This document shows, one piece after another, positions 22,978 to 28,374 of a DNA stretch of 28,374 nt. Location of the stretch: assembly GCA_016207445.1 (NCBI GenBank), contig JACQPS010000158.1:1-28374 (forward strand), given 5' to 3'. The DNA comes from Gemmatimonadota bacterium (GTDB taxonomy: Bacteria; Gemmatimonadota; Gemmatimonadetes; Longimicrobiales; RSA9). The position numbers and the translations under genes are program-made. The notes below the pieces were generated by a model. It was not told the origin of the DNA, did no database searches, and saw nothing but the letters and a program-made list of their open reading frames with translations. How positions within the stretch are numbered: position 1 is the first letter of the stretch; every line of letters begins with the position of its first letter.

Positions 22978-24279
22978 CTATTCCGCAGTCACGACCTCGC
23001 CCGGCGGTTCCGCCGCGCCCGCGAGCAGCTCCAGCTCCGATGGCGGCTGCCAGAGCTGGATCATCGGGAAGCGGACGGCGAAGAAGAGCAGCGCGAAGAT
23101 GAAGAGGCCCCCGAAGAGGAGCGCCATCCCCACCTCCGGCAGTCCGAAGGGCAAGCCCTCGTTCCGGCTGAAGGTATAGGACGGGTAGACCAGCACATAG
23201 CGCTCGAGCCAGAGGCCGACCAGCACCACGCTCGCGAACGTGCCCAGCAGCGCGGGCCGTTTCTTCGGCTGCACGCCCAGCAGCCCGAAGAAGGGGATCA
23301 CGAACATGCAGAGGAACACGGCCACGGCGACGGGCGCGAACGGCAGCTCCAGCCGGTGGATCACGAACTCCTGCTCGTGCGGCAAGAGCCCGTACCAGAT
23401 CACGAGGTACTGCGACCAGAGCAGGTACGCCCAGAAGGCGCAGAAGCCGAAGGTCAGCTTGCCGACGTCGTGGAACGTGGAGGGCTGCACGATGCCGTCG
23501 AGGCCGAGCGGCCGGCGGTAGAGGATCGTCGCGACGGCGAGCGCGGCCAGCCCGCCCAGGAATGCAGCCATGAAGAAGTAGGGGCCGATGAGCGTGCTCC
23601 ACCAGTGCGGCTCCAGCGACATCACCAGGTCCCACGCCAGCAAGCTGAACGAGGCGGCGTACACGAGCGCCATCGCCGGGGCCAGCCTCGCGAGCTTCCG
23701 GAACGATCGGGCTTCCTCCGCGTCCTGCCCCCGCCAGTTCGCGGTGAACCGCTGGTACAGTCCGCGCAGCTGCGGCGGCGCCTGGTCGCGCGTCAGGCCC
23801 AGGTCGGGGCGCAAGGCCCAGTAGGCGAAGCGCAACGACAGGAAGTACATGAACCCGAGCGCCACCAGGTTCCGCGCTACCAGGAAGGGCAAGTTCAGCC
23901 ATGCCTCCTTCCCGGCCACCGGCGCTTCGATCCACGGAAAGACGTGCTCGCCGCCGAAGAGCAGCAGCGGGAGGAGGGCCAGGTACGAGATCGGGAGGAA
24001 CGCGACAAACGATAGGGCGATGCGGCGGACCGGCCGCGACCACAGCCCACGCGTGATGCTGGCCACGGCCGCCACCATGACTGCGCCCTGCGCGAGGCTC
24101 GTCCAGTACAGCCAGTTGAACAAGTAGGCGCGCCACGCCCGGGTCGGGCTGGTCAGGAACGCGGCGACCAGCGCGACTACCCCTATTCCGACCAGAGTAG
24201 ACGCCAGGAGCCTGGCACGGTCGGGCGCCTCCTCCAGCCGGCGCACCGGCACTTCCATCGCCGCCGGCTCGTGCGCCAT
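22978..24279 (-). CDS. actF: alternative complex III subunit ActF
   Basis: A 433-aa NrfD-like integral membrane subunit of alternative complex III, which oxidises menaquinol or ubiquinol and reduces a cytochrome c or oxidase. About ten transmembrane helices can be picked out, for example LVGIGVVALVAAFLTSPTRA and FAPVAVAVFLCMFVIPFFGL. Family-like marks are WRAYLFNWLYWTSLAQGAVM, SFSLLAWDLVMSLEPHWWST, TFHDVGKLTFGFCAFWAYLL and WSQYLVIWYGLLPHEQEFVI. ATG 24279 follows AGGAGG by 5-6 nt and lies 2 nt after the actE stop. It is the last gene of this operon in the window; no cytochrome oxidase genes follow it, unlike many act-cox clusters. Confidence 0.92.
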   Translation of the reverse strand: MAHEPAAMEVPVRRLEEAPDRARLLASTLVGIGVVALVAAFLTSPTRAWRAYLFNWLYWTSLAQGAVMVAAVASITRGLWSRPVRRIALSFVAFLPISYLALLPLLLFGGEHVFPWIEAPVAGKEAWLNLPFLVARNLVALGFMYFLSLRFAYWALRPDLGLTRDQAPPQLRGLYQRFTANWRGQDAEEARSFRKLARLAPAMALVYAASFSLLAWDLVMSLEPHWWSTLIGPYFFMAAFLGGLAALAVATILYRRPLGLDGIVQPSTFHDVGKLTFGFCAFWAYLLWSQYLVIWYGLLPHEQEFVIHRLELPFAPVAVAVFLCMFVIPFFGLLGVQPKKRPALLGTFASVVLVGLWLERYVLVYPSYTFSRNEGLPFGLPEVGMALLFGGLFIFALLFFAVRFPMIQLWQPPSELELLAGAAEPPGEVVTAE

Positions 24280-24281
24280 CC

Positions 24282-24881
24282 CTACCTCCTCGCCGGCGCC
24301 GAGGCTGCCGCCGCGGCGGCCGGCGTCGCGGTCGCTGCCGCGGCGCCACGCTGCAGCTGCCGCACGTAGTTCACCACGTACCAGCGCTCGAGGTGCGAAA
24401 GGCGCTCGCCGTAGGGGGGCATGAGACCGCGGCCTGCGCGGATAATGCCGTACAGGTATCCATCCGTGTACTGGACGACGTTGGGCGCCGTCAGATTCGG
24501 GGCGAACGGGAACTTCGAACCCGGCTGATCGCCCGGCCTGGTCACGACCGGACCATCGCCTTTGCCCGCCGGACCGTGACAGACGAAGCACTGGCGTTGG
24601 TACAGCAGCTGCCCGCGCGCGAGCGTCTTTGCATCGGCGACAGGATTGGCCACGGTCGCGCCGAACGCCTGCAGCGCCGCATGGGTCGGTGCGACCGGCG
24701 GCAGCACCTCGCCGGCCGGCGACTCGGACGGCACAGCGCCGGCCGGCGCGGGGCGCGGCGCCTCGTACGGATCGAAGAACGGCGCCTCACGCAGAAAGCT
24801 GAATACCGGGATCGAGGCGAGGAAGTTGTCCAGGGCGGTGCAGGCCGCCACGCCACCCGTGAGCAGAAGCACGAGCAGCAT
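24282..24881 (-). CDS. actE: alternative complex III monoheme cytochrome c, ActE
   Basis: A 199-aa lipoprotein cytochrome c. MLLVLLLTGGVAAC ends in a lipobox with Cys14, so it would be lipid-anchored and face the periplasm. LYQRQCFVCHGPAGKGDGPV holds the heme attachment motif Cys98-Cys101-His102, and GRGLMPPYGERLSHLERWYV supplies the sixth ligand Met154. The C-terminus is an Ala/Thr/Pro tail. Its job is to receive electrons from the iron-sulfur chain of ActB. The visible signal has no positive charge before the hydrophobic core, which is unusual, and an inverted repeat occupies the DNA directly upstream (24909-25007). The native start region may thus have been altered, or a non-ATG start lies further upstream in the frame that is open to 25028. 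Confidence 0.9.
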   Translation of the reverse strand: MLLVLLLTGGVAACTALDNFLASIPVFSFLREAPFFDPYEAPRPAPAGAVPSESPAGEVLPPVAPTHAALQAFGATVANPVADAKTLARGQLLYQRQCFVCHGPAGKGDGPVVTRPGDQPGSKFPFAPNLTAPNVVQYTDGYLYGIIRAGRGLMPPYGERLSHLERWYVVNYVRQLQRGAAAATATPAAAAAASAPARR

Positions 24882-24908
24882 GGAGGTCGACCTGCCTCCC
24901 CGCCCTGG

Positions 24909-25007
24909 CGTCAGGGATCGGGGGTCAGGGGTCAGCTCGGGGCGCCCGAAAGCGCGCTGCCCCGGGATCGCTGCCCGCTGATTCCTGACCCCTGATCCCT
25001 GACCCCC
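24909..25007. repeat. inverted repeat between actD and actE
   Basis: Arms of about 26 nt at 24909-24935 and 24978-25007 pair with three mismatches, all G opposite T, which would be G-U pairs in RNA. They are separated by about 42 nt. Each arm is a near-tandem of GGTCAGG/GGATCAGG units. The element fills nearly all of the 130-nt gap between the actD stop and the actE start, inside an otherwise gap-free operon. It resembles the small dispersed hairpin elements of many genomes and is unlike the element at 3316-3402 in sequence. Confidence 0.75.
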
Positions 25008-25011
25008 GCCG

Positions 25012-25557
25012 TCACAGAGTCCCGACACGAATCTCCTCCGGCCTCTCGCGGATCTGCACGGCGCCCGTCTCGCGGAAGATGCGGCGCGCCTGCTCCTCGC
25101 GGGCCAGCGGCGGCGCGACGAACACGCCGAAGCGGTCCACCGAGAAAGAAGGGTCGTAGACCACGCGCAGCCGCGCCCGCGGCAGGCGCGCGTTGATGAG
25201 CAGCCCGAGCACCGTCGAAAGCGCGCCGAACAGGATGGTCAGCTCGAACGCGATGATCACGAAGGGCGGCAGCGACACGATAGGCTTGCCGCCCGTGATC
25301 AGCGGCCAGTCCCAAGAGGTATAGATCGTGAGCGCGAAGCCCGTGGCCGCGCCGGTCAGTCCGCCGACGAGCGTGAAAAGACGCACGGGGCTCTCCGGCG
25401 GGTGCAGCGCGTGCTCCAGCTCGTGGCGGGGCACCGGGGTGAATACGACGACGTCCTTCAGCCCCTCCCGGCGCAGCCGTTCGATCGCGGCCGCCGCCGC
25501 GTCCACCTCGGCATAGATGGCCAGCACACCCGGCTCGCGCAGCACGTGCTCGTTCAT
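25012..25557 (-). CDS. actD: alternative complex III subunit ActD (DUF3341)
   Basis: A 181-aa membrane subunit with two transmembrane helices: LFTLVGGLTGAATGFALTIY and PPFVIIAFELTILFGALSTV. A soluble N-terminal domain (EPGVLAIYAEVDAAAAAIER, where the ligand-sensing GVLAIY-type strand of DUF3341 is visible) precedes them. The C-terminal part is DPSFSVDRFGVFVAPPLARE. The WDWPLITGGKP loop between the helices is typical of the family. ATG 25557 overlaps the actC stop by 4 nt and has GGGGAG upstream. Its role is structural support of the complex, with no cofactor of its own. Confidence 0.9.
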   Translation of the reverse strand: MNEHVLREPGVLAIYAEVDAAAAAIERLRREGLKDVVVFTPVPRHELEHALHPPESPVRLFTLVGGLTGAATGFALTIYTSWDWPLITGGKPIVSLPPFVIIAFELTILFGALSTVLGLLINARLPRARLRVVYDPSFSVDRFGVFVAPPLAREEQARRIFRETGAVQIRERPEEIRVGTL

Positions 25558-26924
25558 GGCCTGCGCTCCCCCGCCGGGCGACGGAAGCGGAGGGGCGCGG
25601 GCAGTACTTCCTTCAGCTCCGCCACCGAGACGGGCGGCAGCACCCGCATGAACAGCAGGAACCACATCAGGAACCAGGCGAAGCTCCCGGCGAGAATGGA
25701 CATCTCGACCCAGGACGGCTGGTAGTTGCCCCATTGCCACGGCTCGTACTCGGCCGCCAGGCTCGTCACGATGATGACGAAGCGCTCGAACCACATGCCG
25801 ATGTTGATGAAGATCGAGATGACGAACAGCGCCGCGATGCTCGTGCGCACCCGCTTCAACCACAAGAGCTGCGGCACCACGGTGTTGCAGGTGAGCATGA
25901 TCCACGTCGCCCACCAGTAATCGCCGAAGGCACGGTTGTAGAACGCGAACCGCTCCGGCACCTCCACGCTGTACCACGCCATGAAGTACTCGGTCACGTA
26001 TGCGTAGACGACGATGAAGCTCGTCAGCAGGATCAGCTTGGCCATCGACTCGAAGTGGTGCACCGTGAAGTACTCTTCCAGCCGGAAGACCTTCCGCATC
26101 GGCACCAGCAGCGTGATGACCATGGCCAGCCCGCTGAAGATCGCGCCGGCCACGAAGTAGGGGGCGAAGATGGTCGTGTGCCACCCCGGCACGATCGACA
26201 CGGCGAAGTCCCACGACACGACCGAATGCACCGACAGCACGAGCGGCGTGGCCAGCGCGGCCAGGTAGAGGTAGGCGCGTGTGAAGTGCTTCCACTCCCG
26301 GTCGGTGCCGCGCCAACCGAGCGAGAGCACGCTGTACAGCGCCTTGCGCCAGCGCACCGAGGTCGCATCCCGTGCCGCGGCAATGTCCGGAATCATGCCG
26401 ACGTAGAAGAAGGTCGCGCTCACCGTGAAGTATGTGCCGACCGCGAACACATCCCAGAGCAGCGGCGAGCGGAAGTTGGGCCAGAGCTGCCGCTGGTTCG
26501 GGTAAGGCAGCAGGTAATAGAAGATCCAGGGCCGGCCCAGGTGAATGATCGGGAACAGCCCCGCGGTCATGACCGCGAACACGGTCATGGCCTCGGAGGC
26601 GCGGTAGATCGACTGTCGCCAGCGCGCGCGGAACAGGTAGAGGATGGCCGAGATCAGCGTGCCCGAGTGCGCGATGCCGACCCAGAAGACGAAGTTGGTG
26701 ATGTAGACGCCCCAGCCGACGGGGTTGCGCAGCCCCGCCATCCCGATGCCCAGGACGATCTGGACCATCCAGGCGAAGATGCCGAGGCCGAGCACCGCGA
26801 GCACGAAGGCGAGCAGCAGGAAGTAGCCGCGGCCCGGCCGCCCGAGGATCTTCAGGATGTCACGATTGACTTCCTGGTAGGACGCGATGCCCGGGTGCGT
26901 CTCGGAGCGCAGCACCGTCGCCAT
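25554..26924 (-). CDS. actC: alternative complex III subunit ActC
   Basis: A 456-aa NrfD/PsrC-like subunit with about ten transmembrane helices, the main quinol-binding membrane part of the complex. Clear marks are the N-terminal SYQEVNRDILKILGRPGRGY, NPVGWGVYITNFVFWVGIAH, IIHLGRPWIFYYLLPYPNQR, SVVSWDFAVSIVPGWHTTIF, YFVAGAIFSGLAMVITLLVP and the C-terminal KRVRTSIAALFVISIFINIG with MWFERFVII. GGAGG precedes ATG 26924, which is 4 nt downstream of the actB stop. It overlaps actD by 4 nt, so actB, actC and actD are tightly coupled. The family function is to oxidise quinol on the membrane and pass electrons to ActB. Confidence 0.94.
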   Translation of the reverse strand: MATVLRSETHPGIASYQEVNRDILKILGRPGRGYFLLLAFVLAVLGLGIFAWMVQIVLGIGMAGLRNPVGWGVYITNFVFWVGIAHSGTLISAILYLFRARWRQSIYRASEAMTVFAVMTAGLFPIIHLGRPWIFYYLLPYPNQRQLWPNFRSPLLWDVFAVGTYFTVSATFFYVGMIPDIAAARDATSVRWRKALYSVLSLGWRGTDREWKHFTRAYLYLAALATPLVLSVHSVVSWDFAVSIVPGWHTTIFAPYFVAGAIFSGLAMVITLLVPMRKVFRLEEYFTVHHFESMAKLILLTSFIVVYAYVTEYFMAWYSVEVPERFAFYNRAFGDYWWATWIMLTCNTVVPQLLWLKRVRTSIAALFVISIFINIGMWFERFVIIVTSLAAEYEPWQWGNYQPSWVEMSILAGSFAWFLMWFLLFMRVLPPVSVAELKEVLPAPLRFRRPAGERRP

Positions 26925-26928
26925 GCGG

Positions 26929-28374
26929 CTACGCCTCCGCCGCCTCCGCCACCACCCGCTTCAGGTAGGTAATGGCGGACTGCGTGTTCAGCTCTTCCAG
27001 GACGCGGTAGCCGCGGCCGGAGGCAGCGAGCCGCGCCACGCGCGAGTTCGGATCCTTTACGTTGCCGAAGACGATGGCCTCGCCCGGACACGTCTGCGCG
27101 CAGGCGGGGACGATCTCGCCGTCGCGGACGGTGCGCTCCTCGAACCGAGCCCGGTTCTCGGCGTCCCGGATGCGCTGCACGCAGAACGTGCATTTCTCCA
27201 TGACGCCCTTCTCGCGCACCGCCACGTCCGGGTTGAGCTGCCAGTGGAGTGGCTCGGTGAACTCCCACGTGTACCAGTTGAAGTACCGCACCTTGTACGG
27301 GCAGTTGTTGGCGCAGTAGCGCGTGCCCACGCAGCGGTTGTAGATCTGCGCATTGAGCCCGTCGGGCGTGTGGTAGGCTGCGTAGACGGGGCAGACCGGC
27401 TCGCAGGGCGCGTTGCCGCAGTGCTGGCACAGCATCGGCAGGAATGCCGCGCCCGTTCTCCCCTCGCCTTCGCCCTTGCCCGATTCCGAGCCCGAGCCCG
27501 AGCCCGAGCCCGATTCCGAGAAGTAACGCTCGATCCGGATCCAGTGCTGGATCCGGCCTTTCGTGACCTGCTCCGGCCCGACCACGCCGATGTTGTTCTC
27601 CGCGTAGCACGCCGTCACGCACGCGCTGCAGCCGATGCAGCGCTCGAGGTCGATGGCCATCCCCCAGCGCGGCAGGTCCTCGGAGTACTCGCCGTAGTCG
27701 GTGCCCGGTGGCGGATACTCGCCTGGCCCGGCCTCCACGTCCGCCGGCGCGAAGCCGCCGAGCGCCTGCAGTTGGCGCACGACCTTCTCGCGCGGATGCA
27801 CCTCCTCCTCGTGCGCCCGGGCCTGCCGTACCTCCGCCGTGCCGGCGTGCGCCGCGGCCTCCGGCTGCGCTTCGGGCGCGACCGGCGGAACGGCCGCGGC
27901 GACCGCCTCCGGATGGCCTTCGGCGGCACGGGCATCCGCCAGCGTCGTCTCGCGCAAGACCTGCCGACCCTGCTGCGTTTTGCTTCCTTCCGTTTGCGGC
28001 AGGCGCCGCCATTCCCCCGTCGGCCGCAGGGTCGCGCGCGTCTGTTGCCACACCAGCGCGCCGGACGCCTCCTCCACGACGGCGCCAATGAGCGCGGCCG
28101 CGTTCACCCCGCGCTGCTCCGCATACCGGCCGTGCGCCGTGTGCCCCTGCCCGATCTGCACCGCGATCGCATCGGCGCGCAGCCCCGGATGCCGCCAGAC
28201 CGGCAGCTCCGCCTTTCCATATGGCGTCTCTACCTCGACGATGTGGCCGTCATCCAGGCCGAGGCCAGCGGCCGCCGCCGGACTGATCTCGACCCAGGAG
28301 TTCCAGGTCATCTTGCTGACGGGATCGGGCAGCTCCTGGAGCCACGGGCGGTTGGCCAGCCGTCCGTCGTAGAA
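26929..28374 (-). CDS. actB: alternative complex III iron-sulfur subunit ActB (partial)
   Basis: The C-terminal 481 residues; the gene runs off the right edge, where the frame is open (FYDGRLANRPWLQELPDPVS). The first about 100 residues belong to the molybdopterin-oxidoreductase-like part, which in this family lacks the cofactor. An Ala/Glu/Pro linker follows, then the ferredoxin-like part: CIGCSACVTAC, CQHCGNAPCEPVCPVYAAYH, CVGTRYCANNCPYKVRYFNW, CTFCVQRI and CAQTCPGEA. These would bind three 4Fe-4S clusters and one 3Fe-4S cluster. Between the first and second motif is an unusual Gly-Ser-rich insert encoded by the hexamer tract at 27491-27520. The product passes electrons from quinol to ActE on the periplasmic side. 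actA should lie to the right of the window. Confidence 0.95.
   Translation of the reverse strand, partial: FYDGRLANRPWLQELPDPVSKMTWNSWVEISPAAAAGLGLDDGHIVEVETPYGKAELPVWRHPGLRADAIAVQIGQGHTAHGRYAEQRGVNAAALIGAVVEEASGALVWQQTRATLRPTGEWRRLPQTEGSKTQQGRQVLRETTLADARAAEGHPEAVAAAVPPVAPEAQPEAAAHAGTAEVRQARAHEEEVHPREKVVRQLQALGGFAPADVEAGPGEYPPPGTDYGEYSEDLPRWGMAIDLERCIGCSACVTACYAENNIGVVGPEQVTKGRIQHWIRIERYFSESGSGSGSGSESGKGEGEGRTGAAFLPMLCQHCGNAPCEPVCPVYAAYHTPDGLNAQIYNRCVGTRYCANNCPYKVRYFNWYTWEFTEPLHWQLNPDVAVREKGVMEKCTFCVQRIRDAENRARFEERTVRDGEIVPACAQTCPGEAIVFGNVKDPNSRVARLAASGRGYRVLEELNTQSAITYLKRVVAEAAEA
27484..27520. repeat. hexamer microsatellite inside actB
   Basis: On the minus strand the tract reads TCGGGC repeated about four times, flanked by TCGGAA units, and encodes alternating Ser and Gly. 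The unit length is a multiple of three, so copy-number changes would add or remove Ser-Gly pairs without a frameshift. A degenerate Gly/Glu/Lys tail (GKGEGEG) continues it to about 27465. Confidence 0.85.

Noticed and set aside
26929..28374. Molybdenum-cofactor catalytic enzyme for the ActB gene.
   Set aside because: The visible part and its place in the act operon match alternative complex III, whose molybdopterin-like domain carries no cofactor.
1..28374. tRNA, rRNA, riboswitch, IS element or prophage genes.
   Set aside because: No cloverleaf, conserved RNA signature, transposase, integrase or phage gene was seen on either strand.

Overview
This is a dense, GC-rich (about 70 percent by eye) bacterial chromosome window with no rRNA, tRNA, phage or transposase genes. 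The best guess is a Gemmatimonadota-like organism or another aerobic Gram-negative bacterium. The evidence is a combination: alternative complex III genes, an S46 dipeptidyl peptidase, a DUF5916/CBM9-like outer-membrane barrel, Tat and lipoprotein signals, many TTG/GTG starts and very tight operons. This is inference from gene content; no marker gene for phylogeny is present.

Layout. (1) 209-3266, plus: two acyl-CoA dehydrogenases, one of ordinary length and one VLCAD-like with a C-terminal extension, forming a fatty-acid beta-oxidation pair. A hexamer repeat lies directly upstream. (2) 3267-6464: an intergenic hairpin repeat and a good sigma70-like promoter precede an AraC-type regulator with a degenerate receiver-like N-terminus, coupled to a TPR protein. 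Next come two tandem-repeat tracts, a small orphan ribbon-helix-helix-like gene on minus, and a GroES-like protein without a GroEL neighbour. (3) 6581-7414: promoter and membrane-anchored lytic transglycosylase. (4) 16946-7436, minus: a small secreted protein, then five genes with gaps of 3-29 nt: GMC oxidoreductase, PLP-dependent ACC deaminase/D-cysteine desulfhydrase-like enzyme, S46 peptidase, DUF5916 outer-membrane barrel and M20 dipeptidase. The last three suggest stepwise peptide breakdown from the envelope into the cell. (5) 17086-22970, plus: Tat-exported class V aminotransferase, MFS transporter, TrmJ/SpoU-type RNA methyltransferase, CapA-like metallophosphatase and a secreted PQQ-type beta-propeller. 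(6) 28374-22978, minus: the alternative complex III operon actB(partial)-actC-actD-actE-actF, the quinol:electron acceptor oxidoreductase of the respiratory chain.

The most unusual sequence-level signals are short tandem repeats and hairpin repeats placed at gene boundaries. One hexamer tract lies inside actB, where it encodes a Gly-Ser-rich insert between two iron-sulfur cluster motifs. A second hairpin element sits between actD and actE, just before the actE start. Among the enzymes, the S46 peptidase has Ser at the position I align with the known DPP7/DPP11 specificity residue, and the PLP enzyme has a Ser-His-His motif where ACC deaminase has Ser-Asn-Gln. I did not find a clear-cut new defence or mobile system.
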